From contig NZ_RXOE01000003.1 in assembly GCF_003965815.1 (NCBI RefSeq), positions 186,001 through 250,000 on the forward strand: DNA of 64,000 bases, read 5' to 3'. This stretch comes from Variovorax gossypii (GTDB lineage: Bacteria; Pseudomonadota; Gammaproteobacteria; Burkholderiales; Burkholderiaceae_C). Under the pieces are notes generated by a model. That model was not told the origin of the DNA, made no database searches, and saw only the letters and a program-made list of their open reading frames with translations. This document shows positions 1-8,088 of this stretch, piece by piece (positions within the stretch are counted from its first letter, which is position 1; every line of letters begins with the position of its first letter). Both the position numbers and the translations under genes were made by a program.

Positions 1-922
1 CGACGATGCGCGCGCGGCGGTCTTCTTCCCAGCTCTTGCGGCTCTGGCCGCCGGCCGGCGCGAAGTCGGAGCCGTAGGCCGCGAGATAGCGATCCATGTC
101 CTGGCTGGCCCAGGCGGAGGCCCAGGCGCGCACGGCCGATTCGACCTCGGCGTTGGCGGCCGTGCTGGCCGCCGGAGCCGGTGCTGGCGCGGGAGCCGGG
201 GTAGAGGCTGCTTCCGGCGCCTTGGGCGCGGCGGCCACCGGGGCCGGTGCGGCCGCGACCTTGGCGGGCGGCGGCGGTGCGGCAGGTGCGGGAGCCGGTG
301 CCGGGGTCGCCTTCGCGGCCGGAGCGGGCGCGGGAGCAGCGGCGGCGATCAGCGCCGTCGGCTTGCCGCCCGGCGGGGTCGGCGTGAAGAGCGTGCGGAT
401 CACGGCCAGCTTGGGCTGCACCGCCGTGTTGTTCTGGTCGAGCTGCAGCGCCTTGCTATAGGCCTGGCTCGCGAGACGCGCGTACACGTCGCCGAGGTTC
501 TCCTGGGCGGTGGCGTAGCTGGGGTTGGTGCGGATCGCGCTTTCGAGCGCGGCGCGGGCCTTGTCGAACTGGTTCTGGCTCGCGTAGATCACCGCGAGGT
601 TGTTGTAGGGCTCGGGCAGCTCGGGCGCATCGAGCGTGAGCTGCGTGAAGGCGGCGATGGCTTCATTGCGCTTGCCGGTGTCGAGCTGGATCACGCCCTT
701 GAGGAAGCGCATCTGCGGATCGCGCGGCTTGTCCTTGAGGAAGGCCTCGGCCTTCGTCATCGCCTCGTCGAGCTTGCCGGCCTGCATGAGCTTGTCGACT
801 TCCTCGTGCTCGATGGCCGCCAGCGCGGGAAGCGCGACGCCACAGGTGGCCGCGGCCAGGAGCAGGGCGCGCACGGTGGGGAAGAAGCTGAAACGGGCGC
901 GTGGCCTGGGGCTCTTGGGCAT
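1..922 (-). CDS. Exported TPR protein with NTF2-like C-terminus (partial, cut by window edge)
   Basis: The ATG is at 922-920 and the frame stays open to the left edge, giving about 307 residues. The N-terminus is basic, then hydrophobic, with a signal-peptidase-like ALA site near residue 35, so the protein is probably exported. Residues about 40-175 look like tetratricopeptide helices (EPYNNLAVIYA, AQENLGDVYARLA). A Pro/Ala-rich linker covers about 185-255. The last visible part (RAWASAWASQDMDRYL) resembles the start of an NTF2/SnoaL-like domain. TPR plus NTF2-like proteins of this layout are common in Comamonadaceae and are often named after L,D-transpeptidase Cds6. The function is not established and the C-terminus is missing here. 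The linker produces a glycine/alanine-rich false frame on the other strand. Confidence 0.75.
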   Translation of the reverse strand, partial: MPKSPRPRARFSFFPTVRALLLAAATCGVALPALAAIEHEEVDKLMQAGKLDEAMTKAEAFLKDKPRDPQMRFLKGVIQLDTGKRNEAIAAFTQLTLDAPELPEPYNNLAVIYASQNQFDKARAALESAIRTNPSYATAQENLGDVYARLASQAYSKALQLDQNNTAVQPKLAVIRTLFTPTPPGGKPTALIAAAAPAPAPAAKATPAPAPAPAAPPPPAKVAAAPAPVAAAPKAPEAASTPAPAPAPAPAASTAANAEVESAVRAWASAWASQDMDRYLAAYGSDFAPAGGQSRKSWEEDRRARIV

Positions 923-1080
923 TGCGGACAAGACCTCGTAGGGGTGGGTGATGCGGCAGGGATTGTAAGTGGGGCGGGTAACCCCCCGATACAGGGATGA
1001 CGGGCCTTTCGCGCCCTTTAGGCTTGCCCGCAACGCCGCCCGAAGCCCCGCGCCGGGCGGCCCCGCAGTACAGTGCCGCC

Positions 1081-2043
1081 GTGGACCGCCTCCAAAGTAT
1101 TGAAACTTTCGTTCGCGTAGCGCAGACCCAGAGCTTCGCCGAGGCCGCGCGGCAGCTGCGCGTGGCCAATTCGGTCGTCACCACGCGGGTCAAGCAGCTC
1201 GAGGAGTTCCTCGGCGCGCCGCTCTTTCACCGCAGCACGCGCGTGGTGCGGCTCAGCGACATGGGCCAGGCCTTCCTGCGCGACTGCACCGAACTGGTGG
1301 CGCGCGCAGACAGCATCGTCGACCAGATGCGCGAGGCGCGCGGCACGCCCTCGGGCACGCTGCGCGTGCACGCGCTGACCGGCATGGTGCTGGGCCGCTT
1401 CGCCTCGCTGCTGCGCGAGTTCCAGTCGACCTACCCGGACATCCATCTCGAGCTGATCGTGAGCGACGCGGTGGCCGATCCGGTGAAGGCCGGCGTCGAT
1501 TGCGCGCTGCAGATCTTTCCCGCGGCCTCGCAGGAGCTGGTGTCGAGGCCGCTCTTTCCGGTGCGGCGCGTGCTCTGCGCCACGCCGGCCTACCTGAAGG
1601 CGCACGGCGAACCGGTCACGCCGCGCGAGCTGCACCGGCACAAGCTGGGCCTCTACTCGGGCTACCCCACGCGCGACCGATGGACCTTTCACCATCAGGG
1701 CGAGCAGATCACCATCTACCTGGCGGCCGCCCTGCTGACCAACAGCGTGCACCTGCTGCGCGAATACGCGCTGGAGCACGCGGGCATCGTCTGCCTGCCC
1801 ACGCTGGTGGCGGGCGACGCCATCGCGCGCGGCGACCTGCGCGTGGTGCTGTCCGACCACCAGCTGTCGTCGTTCTCGCTGAGTGCCGTGTACGCGGGCA
1901 CCTCGCGCAATGCGCTGAAGCTGCGCCTTTTCATCGAGCACATCGCCACCCGCTTCACGCGCGTGCCGCCGTGGGATGCGACGCTGATCGAGCGGGGCCT
2001 GATCCCCTCAGAGCTCATCGAATTCAGCCGCTCGAGCGGCTAG
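1081..2043 (+). CDS. LysR-family transcriptional regulator
   Basis: The 320-residue product has a winged helix-turn-helix in residues 1-62 (AEAARQLRVANSVVTTRVKQ) and a periplasmic-binding-like effector domain after about residue 90, the usual LysR layout and length. I chose the GTG at 1081 because family members begin with a short lead before the IETFVRVA helix; an in-frame ATG at 997 would add 28 residues of low-complexity lead. Neither start has a strong ribosome binding site. The gene lies upstream of and in the same direction as the hydroquinone dioxygenase genes, and a perfect palindrome at 2058-2082 separates them, so regulation of that operon is the simplest proposal. The effector is unknown. 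Confidence 0.85.
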   Translation: MDRLQSIETFVRVAQTQSFAEAARQLRVANSVVTTRVKQLEEFLGAPLFHRSTRVVRLSDMGQAFLRDCTELVARADSIVDQMREARGTPSGTLRVHALTGMVLGRFASLLREFQSTYPDIHLELIVSDAVADPVKAGVDCALQIFPAASQELVSRPLFPVRRVLCATPAYLKAHGEPVTPRELHRHKLGLYSGYPTRDRWTFHHQGEQITIYLAAALLTNSVHLLREYALEHAGIVCLPTLVAGDAIARGDLRVVLSDHQLSSFSLSAVYAGTSRNALKLRLFIEHIATRFTRVPPWDATLIERGLIPSELIEFSRSSG

Positions 2044-2057
2044 GGGAAAACCCCGCC

Positions 2058-2082
2058 GATTATTCGGAAGCTCCGAATAATC
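2058..2082. promoter_or_regulatory. Perfect inverted repeat, probable operator of the hapCDE operon
   Basis: Arms GATTATTCGGA and TCCGAATAATC (11 bp each, no mismatch) flank a 3-bp centre. The inner part contains a symmetrical T-N11-A core (TCGGAAGCTCCGA), the classic LysR contact pattern. It sits in the 109-bp gap between the LysR gene and hapC, 70 bp before the hapC start. The placement suggests binding by the adjacent LysR protein, but an unlinked regulator is possible. Confidence 0.65.
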
Positions 2083-2152
2083 CTCTTCCAAACTGGTCCC
2101 TACCGGCGTCGGCGCCTGCCTCCTAGAGTTCGCTCATCCAAGGAGACAAGCC

Positions 2153-2683
2153 ATGCCAGCCACCACTTCGGCCACCCCGGCCGCCTACAAGACCCGCTTC
2201 GGTTCCCTCAAGCACTTCGAGAAGGGCCACGTCGAGCCCATCGACGACGACGTGCGCCACTACGCGTTCTCCAACTGCTTCGAGATTGCGAGCATCAGCA
2301 AGCCCTACGAGAAGGTCGTGTTCGGCCAGAACCAGATCTACGTGCTGGAGACGCTGCGCGCCGAAGGCGCCTCGCCCTGGTACACCTGCGCGCACGACGA
2401 GTTCGCGCTCGTGATGGACGGCGACGTCGAGGTGCACCTCGTGCAGCTCGACGCGAGCCAGACGGTGGCCGACAAGGACAAGAACGGCGCCGTGCTCGTG
2501 AAGGGCGAGCCCAAGGGCAGGAAGATGGGCTGGATGAAGCTCTCGCGCGGCCACCAGGGCCTGCTGCCGAAGAACACCGCATACCAGTTCCGCAATGCCG
2601 GCGAGCCGGGCGTGATCGTGCTGCAGAGCTGCAAGGGCGAACTCTCGGTAGAGAAGTGGGCCGACATCTGCCAGTCGCACTGA
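2153..2683 (+). CDS. hapC: Hydroquinone 1,2-dioxygenase small subunit (HapC/PnpC type)
   Basis: The 176-residue protein is a single-domain cupin-like subunit (HDEFALVMDGDVEVHL at about 83-98; RGHQGLLPKNTAYQFRNAGE further on). In the HapCD/PnpCD enzymes a small subunit of this size pairs with a larger iron-bearing subunit to ring-cleave hydroquinone to 4-hydroxymuconic semialdehyde. The pairing is preserved: the large subunit follows 29 bp later and a semialdehyde dehydrogenase follows that. The start ATG has an AAGGAG site 9-14 bp upstream. Database names such as 'hydroxyquinol 1,2-dioxygenase' are sometimes given to this family, but it is unrelated to intradiol hydroxyquinol dioxygenases such as the one at 47979. 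Confidence 0.75.
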   Translation: MPATTSATPAAYKTRFGSLKHFEKGHVEPIDDDVRHYAFSNCFEIASISKPYEKVVFGQNQIYVLETLRAEGASPWYTCAHDEFALVMDGDVEVHLVQLDASQTVADKDKNGAVLVKGEPKGRKMGWMKLSRGHQGLLPKNTAYQFRNAGEPGVIVLQSCKGELSVEKWADICQSH

Positions 2684-2712
2684 TTGCACCAAACACCCAG
2701 GAGCCACACACC

Positions 2713-3720
2713 ATGAACGCACCCGCAGAACTCGCCAAGGTGATCGCGTCGCAGCCCGACGCCACCCTCGGCTACAAGGACTTCTCGCTCGGCAGCTTCA
2801 GCTTCCACCGCGACGAATACTTCGTGCACATCGGCTGGAAGACCCGCGACGGCCGTCCCATGAGCCACACCATGGACGCCGGCAGCTACCTGCGCGCACT
2901 GATGCGCGACGTGGCCTGGGGCTTCTTCTACGGCTGGGTCAACTTCGATGACGTGTTCGGCACCGTCAACCACTACGAGTCGGTCGACCTGTACGCCGGC
3001 AGCTTCAACGGCACCATGAAGGACGCCGGCATCGACCTGCTCGAGAACTTTCCGACCGCCCAGATCCGCGCCACCTTCGAGGCCATGCTCGACGACTGGA
3101 CCAACGAGAGCTTCGACCCCTTCGCCGCGCCGCAGGAAACCGGCTCGCCTTACGGCCGCAAGAACGGCAACAACACGGCCAAGATCACCAGGGCGCGTGA
3201 ACTGGCCAAGCGCTGCGTGGGCCTGAAGGGCGACCTCGATCTGCGCAGCGACGAGCGCGGGGCACCGGTGAATCGCGCCTTCGCCGACGTGCCGCAGGGC
3301 CAGCCCGAGCTGCACCCCGAGCCCGGCTTCGAGAACGAGGTGCACGCCTTCAATCTCTTCGGCTTCCTGAGCCGCTCGCAGGTCACGTGGAACCCGAGCT
3401 TCACCTCGGTGGTGAAGCACAGCTACATGTGCCCGACGACCGAGGAGCACATCCTGCCGATCATCCACGGCAACGACCGCGTCGAGTGGTTCTTCCAGAT
3501 GACCGACGAGATCCACTGGGACTGCGGCGACAAGAACACCGGCAGGCCCATGGCCCGCGTGATCATGAAGGCCGGCGACATGGCCGCCATGCCCGCCTAC
3601 TGCCGCCACCAGGGCTTCAGCCCCAAGCGCTCGATGCTGCTGGTGTGGGAGAACGGCTCGCCGAGCCTGGTGTACGAGATCCAGAAGGGCGAGTCGCCGG
3701 AGATTCCGGTCCAGTTCTGA
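2713..3720 (+). CDS. hapD: Hydroquinone 1,2-dioxygenase large, iron-binding subunit (HapD/PnpD type)
   Basis: The 335-residue protein matches the large subunit of two-component hydroquinone dioxygenases in length. From family knowledge, PnpD binds Fe(II) through a His-x-Asn-x3-Glu cluster and a His 47 residues after the first. Exactly that spacing is visible here: H252, N254, E258 (HGNDRVE) and H299 (YCRHQ). It would convert hydroquinone plus O2 to 4-hydroxymuconic semialdehyde in the cytoplasm. The start at 2713 is preceded by AGGAGCC; an upstream in-frame ATG at 2656 lies inside hapC and is unlikely. A large inverted repeat separates it from the dehydrogenase gene. Confidence 0.8.
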   Translation: MNAPAELAKVIASQPDATLGYKDFSLGSFSFHRDEYFVHIGWKTRDGRPMSHTMDAGSYLRALMRDVAWGFFYGWVNFDDVFGTVNHYESVDLYAGSFNGTMKDAGIDLLENFPTAQIRATFEAMLDDWTNESFDPFAAPQETGSPYGRKNGNNTAKITRARELAKRCVGLKGDLDLRSDERGAPVNRAFADVPQGQPELHPEPGFENEVHAFNLFGFLSRSQVTWNPSFTSVVKHSYMCPTTEEHILPIIHGNDRVEWFFQMTDEIHWDCGDKNTGRPMARVIMKAGDMAAMPAYCRHQGFSPKRSMLLVWENGSPSLVYEIQKGESPEIPVQF

Positions 3721-3726
3721 ATGGCC

Positions 3727-3818
3727 CCCTCTCCCGCGAGCGGGAGAGGGCTGGGGTGAGGGTGGTGTTCTTGCCGCCGCTGCCCCCTCACCCCAACCCT
3801 CTCCCCAAGGGGAGAGGG
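3727..3818. repeat. REP-like nested inverted repeat between hapD and hapE
   Basis: Two hairpins occur: CCCTCTCCCG/CGGGAGAGGG with a CGAG loop (3727-3750) and CCCTCTCCCC/GGGGAGAGGG with an AA loop (3797-3818). Between them GGGGTGAGGG (3753-3762) pairs with CCCTCACCCC (3785-3794), so the inner half of hairpin 1 can instead pair with the outer half of hairpin 2 in one long stem. There is no following T-run. Elements of this GGGAGAGGG-type are familiar intergenic repeats in Burkholderiales. Inside an operon it could affect mRNA stability or the ratio of dioxygenase to dehydrogenase. Confidence 0.75.
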
Positions 3819-3832
3819 AGGAATGCAAAGAC

Positions 3833-5341
3833 ATGAAGCCCATTGACATTGCCGCCTCGGCAGGCCCGCGCACGCCCATCCGCCACCAGCTCTTCATCGA
3901 CGGTCGCTTCGTCGACGCCGAATCCGGCGAGACCCTCGCCACGCTGAACCCGCACGACAACACGCCCATCGTCGACGTGGCACTCGCGGGCAAGGCCGAC
4001 GTCGACAAGGCCGTGGCCGCCGCGAAGCGCGCCTTTCCCAAGTGGAGCCGCATGGCCGCCGCCGACCGAGGCCGCATCCTGCTGAAGCTCGCCGACCTCA
4101 TCGAGGCCAATGCGGAAGAACTCGCACGCCTCGAATCGCTGGACACCGGCCACCCGATCCGCGACTCGCGCCGCCTCGACGTGCCGCGCACCGCCGCGTG
4201 CTTCCGCTACTTCGGCGGCATGGCCGACAAGTTCCAGGGCGAGACCATTCCGGTGGAAGAGGGCTTTCTCAACTACACGTTGCGCGAGCCCGTCGGCATC
4301 GTCGGCCAGGTGGTGCCGTGGAACTTCCCGCTGATGTTCACCAGCTGGAAGATGGCGCCCGCGCTCGCGGCCGGCAACTGCATCGTGATGAAGCCGGCGG
4401 AGATCACGCCGCTGAGTTCCCTTCGCATTGCCGAGCTGATGGCCGAGGCTGGCCTTCCGCCCGGCGTGGTCAACATGCTGCCGGGACTGGGCAGCGTGGC
4501 GGGCCAGTACATCGCGGAGCACCCCGAGATCGCGAAGATCGCCTTCACCGGCAGCACAGCCACAGGCCGGCGCATCGTGCAGGCCAGCGCGGGCAACCTG
4601 AAGAAGGTGCAGCTGGAGCTAGGCGGCAAGGGGCCGAACATCGTCTTCGAAGACGCGAACCTGCAGGCCGCCGTCAACGGAAGTGCGTGGGCCATCTTCC
4701 ACAACCAGGGGCAGGCCTGCATCGCGGGCTCGCGGCTGATGCTGCACGAGAAGATCGCCGACGAGTTCCTCGACCAATTCATTCCGCTCGCCAAGTCGAT
4801 CCGCCTCGGCAACCCGCTCGACGATGCGACGGAGATGGGCCCGCTCACCAGCGCGCAGCATCGCGAGCGCGTGCTGGGCTACGTCGACGTGGCGCAGGGC
4901 GAGGGCGGCGAACTGCTCGCGGGCGGCAGGTCGCCCGGCGGCGACCTGGCCAGGGGCTGCTACGTCGAGCCCACCGTGATGCGCGCGAAGTCGTACAAGG
5001 ACCGCGTCGCCCAGGAAGAGGTGTTCGGCCCCTTCGTCACCGTGCTCACCTTCAAGTCCGACGAGGAGGCGATGCAGATCGCCAACGGCACCGACTACGG
5101 CCTGGGCAGCGGCCTGTGGACCCGCGACCTGCAGCGCGCCCACAAGGTCGCACGCGACCTGCACGCCGGCATGGTGTGGATCAACAGCTACAAGCGCGTG
5201 AACCCCGGCTCGCCCTTCGGCGGCGTAGGCCAGAGCGGCTACGGCCGCGAGATGGGGTTCGACGCGATGCGCGAATACACGCAGGTCAAGAGCGTGTGGG
5301 TGAACGTCGACGCGCAGATACCGCCGCACTTCGCGCGCTGA
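3833..5341 (+). CDS. hapE: 4-Hydroxymuconic semialdehyde dehydrogenase (aldehyde dehydrogenase family)
   Basis: The 502-residue product is a full-length NAD(P)-dependent aldehyde dehydrogenase. The catalytic cysteine is C296 (NQGQACIAGSR) and the general base is E262 (LELGGKG); PWNFPL and FGGVGQSGYGRE are the usual family motifs. Its place directly after the two hydroquinone dioxygenase subunits points to oxidation of 4-hydroxymuconic semialdehyde to maleylacetate, the HapE/PnpE role. The ATG is 14 bp after the REP-like repeat, with GGGAGGA upstream. A role on another aromatic semialdehyde cannot be excluded from sequence alone. Confidence 0.78.
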   Translation: MKPIDIAASAGPRTPIRHQLFIDGRFVDAESGETLATLNPHDNTPIVDVALAGKADVDKAVAAAKRAFPKWSRMAAADRGRILLKLADLIEANAEELARLESLDTGHPIRDSRRLDVPRTAACFRYFGGMADKFQGETIPVEEGFLNYTLREPVGIVGQVVPWNFPLMFTSWKMAPALAAGNCIVMKPAEITPLSSLRIAELMAEAGLPPGVVNMLPGLGSVAGQYIAEHPEIAKIAFTGSTATGRRIVQASAGNLKKVQLELGGKGPNIVFEDANLQAAVNGSAWAIFHNQGQACIAGSRLMLHEKIADEFLDQFIPLAKSIRLGNPLDDATEMGPLTSAQHRERVLGYVDVAQGEGGELLAGGRSPGGDLARGCYVEPTVMRAKSYKDRVAQEEVFGPFVTVLTFKSDEEAMQIANGTDYGLGSGLWTRDLQRAHKVARDLHAGMVWINSYKRVNPGSPFGGVGQSGYGREMGFDAMREYTQVKSVWVNVDAQIPPHFAR

Positions 5342-5385
5342 CCCTCGATCAGGCGGCATCAAAAACACAAGAGACGGAGACAACC

Positions 5386-6639
5386 ATGACCTTCAATCGC
5401 AGACAGTTCACACAGGCCACGGCCGCGCTGGTGGCATCGGGCGCGGCACCGCTGGTGTTCGCGGCCGACACGCTGAAGATCGGCTACGTGTCGCCGCAGA
5501 CCGGGCCGCTCGCGCCCTTCGGCGAGGCCGACAAGTGGGTCATCGACCAGATGAAGGCCGCCTTCAAGGATGGCATCAGCGTGGGCGGAAAGAAGTACGC
5601 CGTGCAGATCGTGCTGAAGGACAGCCAGTCGAACCCCAACCGTGCGGGCGAGGTGGCGAACGACCTGATCCTGAAGGACAAGGTCGCGCTGGTGCTCACG
5701 GCGGGAACGCCCGAGACCGCCAACCCGGTGAGCGACGCCTGCGAGCTCAACGAGGTGCCCTGCGTTTCCAGCGTGGTGCCGTGGCAGCCGTGGTTCTTCG
5801 GCCGCAAGGGCGACCCGGCGAAGGGCTTCAACTGGACGTATCACATGTTCTGGGGCCTGGAGGACGTCATCGCCAACTTCACCAACGGCTGGAAGACGCT
5901 GGCCACCAACAAGAAGGTGGGCGGCCTGTTCCCCAACGACGGCGACGGCAACGCGTGGGGCGACAAGGAACTGGGCTTTCCGAAGCCGCTCGCGCAGATG
6001 GGCTTCACGCTCACCGACCCGGGCCGTTTCCAGAATGGCACGCAGGACTTCAGCGCGCAAATCGCGGCCTTCAAGAAGGAGGGCGTCGAGATCGTCACCG
6101 GCGTGGTGATTCCACCCGATGCCAAGACCTTCCTCACGCAGGCGCGGCAGCAGGGCTTCAAGCCCAAGGTCATCACGCTGGGCAAGGCGCTGCTGTTCCC
6201 CGGCGCCATCGAGGCGCTGGGCGACCTGGGCGATGGTCTCTCGACCGAGGTGTGGTGGAGCCCTTCGCATCCCTTCGCCTCGAGCCTCACGCAGCAGAGC
6301 GCCAAGGCGCTGGCCGAGGCCTACGAGGCCGGCACGAAGAAGCAGTGGACGCAGCCGATCGGCTTCGCGCATGCGCTGTTCGAGGTGGCGGCGAACGCGC
6401 TCGGGCGGGCGAAGTCGCTCAAGGCTTCGGACGTGCGCGACGCGGTGGCGTCGACCTCGATCAACTCGGTGGTCGGTCCGGTGAAGTGGGGCGGCCAAGG
6501 GCCGTTCAAGAACGTCAGCAAGACGCCGTTGGTGCTCGGCCAGTGGGGCAAGGGCCAGAAGTACAAGGTGGAGCTGACCATCGTGAACAACGAGGCGGCC
6601 ACGAACATTCCCACCGGCGGCAAGCTGCGGCTGCTCTGA
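5386..6639 (+). CDS. ABC transporter substrate-binding protein, branched-chain amino acid (LIV) type
   Basis: The 417-residue protein has a twin-arginine-like leader (NRRQFTQATAALVASGAAP) and a cleavage site near residue 26, followed by a type I periplasmic-binding fold (LKIGYVSPQTGPLAPFGEADK). It starts the importer operon 5386-9990 and lies 44 bp after hapE, so it is probably co-transcribed with the hydroquinone genes. LIV-type importers in aromatic clusters often take up aromatic acids or their precursors; the ligand here is not known. A much longer open frame extends upstream through hapE in a different phase and is not coding. Confidence 0.85.
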   Translation: MTFNRRQFTQATAALVASGAAPLVFAADTLKIGYVSPQTGPLAPFGEADKWVIDQMKAAFKDGISVGGKKYAVQIVLKDSQSNPNRAGEVANDLILKDKVALVLTAGTPETANPVSDACELNEVPCVSSVVPWQPWFFGRKGDPAKGFNWTYHMFWGLEDVIANFTNGWKTLATNKKVGGLFPNDGDGNAWGDKELGFPKPLAQMGFTLTDPGRFQNGTQDFSAQIAAFKKEGVEIVTGVVIPPDAKTFLTQARQQGFKPKVITLGKALLFPGAIEALGDLGDGLSTEVWWSPSHPFASSLTQQSAKALAEAYEAGTKKQWTQPIGFAHALFEVAANALGRAKSLKASDVRDAVASTSINSVVGPVKWGGQGPFKNVSKTPLVLGQWGKGQKYKVELTIVNNEAATNIPTGGKLRLL

Positions 6640-6652
6640 GTCCGGGGACACC

Positions 6653-7372
6653 ATGACCCTGCTGGCACTGCATGCCGTGAGCAAGTCCTACGGCGCGCTC
6701 AAGGTCACCGACGACATCACGCTCGCGGTGACCGAAGGCGAGACGCTGGGCATCCTCGGGCCGAACGGCGCGGGAAAGACCACGCTGTTCAACCTGATCT
6801 CCGGCGACGTGCGCGTCGACGCCGGGCGCGTCGAATACGCCGGCCGCGACGTGACGCGGCTGAAGCCGCACCAGCGCTGCCACGCCGGCATCGGCCGCAG
6901 CTACCAGGTGCCGCAGCCCTTCGGCAACATGAGCGTGTTCGAGAACCTGGTGACCGCCGCCTGCTTCGGCGGGCAGCAGACCGAGCGCGAGGCATGGCGC
7001 ACCGCGCACGAGGTGCTGGAGCAGACGGGCCTGATGGCGCATGCCAACAAGCCGGCGGGCGGGCTGACCCTGCTCGATCGCAAGCGGCTGGAGCTGGCGC
7101 GCGCCCTCTCCACACGGCCGCAGTTGCTGCTGCTCGACGAGATCGCGGGCGGGCTCACGGAACCCGAGGCCGCGGTGCTTGTCGGCGAACTCAAGCGCAT
7201 CAAGGCGCGCGGCGTGACGATGATCTGGATCGAGCACGTCGTGCATGCGCTGCTCTCGCTGGCGGACCGGCTCTTCGTCATCAACTTCGGGCAGAAGCTC
7301 GCGGAAGGCCTGCCGCGCGCGGTGATGAACGACCCCGAGGTGCGGCGCGTGTACATGGGGATGGAGGCATGA
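6653..7372 (+). CDS. ABC transporter ATP-binding protein (LivG type)
   Basis: The 239-residue ATPase has Walker A GPNGAGKTT near residue 37, a Q-loop region at YQVPQPF, Walker B LLLLDE and a switch histidine in IEHVVHA. The signature motif is degenerate: GGLTLLDRKRLELARAL replaces the usual LSGGQ-type sequence, as is common in the LivG branch. It energises import by the two permeases encoded downstream. Its stop overlaps the next start by 4 bp (ATGA), indicating translational coupling. Confidence 0.87.
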   Translation: MTLLALHAVSKSYGALKVTDDITLAVTEGETLGILGPNGAGKTTLFNLISGDVRVDAGRVEYAGRDVTRLKPHQRCHAGIGRSYQVPQPFGNMSVFENLVTAACFGGQQTEREAWRTAHEVLEQTGLMAHANKPAGGLTLLDRKRLELARALSTRPQLLLLDEIAGGLTEPEAAVLVGELKRIKARGVTMIWIEHVVHALLSLADRLFVINFGQKLAEGLPRAVMNDPEVRRVYMGMEA

Positions 7373-8088
7373 CCGCGCTGCTCGACACCCGCGCGCTGAA
7401 GGCTTTCTACGGCGACGCGCAGGCTCTCTTCGGCATCGACTTCTCGCTTGATCGGGGCGAGCTGGTGGCCATCATCGGTGCCAACGGCGCGGGCAAGTCG
7501 ACCTTTCTCAAGAGCCTGACGGGGCTGGTGCGCGCGCCGATCGATGCGATCCGTTTCAAGGGCGAGCCCATCGGCGGCCTGCCGCCCGGCGACATCGTGC
7601 GCCGCGGGCTCGCCATGGTTCCCGAGGGGCGCAGGCTGTTTGCCAGCCTCAGCGTGGAGGAGAACCTGCTCATGGGCGCCACGCCTGCGCGCAAGGGGCC
7701 GTGGAACCTTCAGCGGCTGTACGCGCTCTTTCCCATCCTCGCCGAGAAGCGCAACCAGCCGGGCACCTCGTTGTCGGGCGGGCAGCAGCAGATGGTCGCG
7801 CTCGGCCGCGCGCTCATGAGCAACCCAGAGGTGCTGCTGTGCGACGAGCTCTCGCTCGGGCTCGCGCCTATCGTCATCCGCGAGATCTACGCGGCCATGC
7901 CGAGCATCACCGCAGAGGGCATGACTGTGGTCATCGTCGAGCAGGACGTGACGATGGCGCGGCAGGTCTCGAAGCGCATCTACTGCTTCCAGGAGGGACG
8001 CGTGTCGCTGCAAGGCCATTCCGCCGATCTCACGCGCGAGCAGATCTCGCAGGCCTACTTTGGCATCGCGGAGGCGGCCCATGCTTGA
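7369..8088 (+). CDS. ABC transporter ATP-binding protein (LivF type)
   Basis: The 239-residue ATPase has Walker A GANGAGKST, signature LSGGQQQMVALGRAL, Walker B EVLLCDE and switch histidine replaced by VEQDV, which is normal for LivF-like subunits. The MVPEGRRLFASLSVEENL stretch is typical of this branch. It overlaps the LivG-like gene by 4 bp and the following permease gene by 8 bp, so the four cytoplasmic and membrane components are tightly coupled. Confidence 0.87.
   Translation: MTALLDTRALKAFYGDAQALFGIDFSLDRGELVAIIGANGAGKSTFLKSLTGLVRAPIDAIRFKGEPIGGLPPGDIVRRGLAMVPEGRRLFASLSVEENLLMGATPARKGPWNLQRLYALFPILAEKRNQPGTSLSGGQQQMVALGRALMSNPEVLLCDELSLGLAPIVIREIYAAMPSITAEGMTVVIVEQDVTMARQVSKRIYCFQEGRVSLQGHSADLTREQISQAYFGIAEAAHA

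Noticed and set aside
96..461. Gly/Ala-rich open frame on the plus strand
   Set aside because: It is the reverse-strand reading of the Pro/Ala linker of the TPR protein at 1-922.
4042..6639. 865-codon open frame over hapE and the binding-protein gene
   Set aside because: Only the part from ATG 5386 has a signal peptide and a binding-protein sequence; the rest is a shadow of hapE in another phase.
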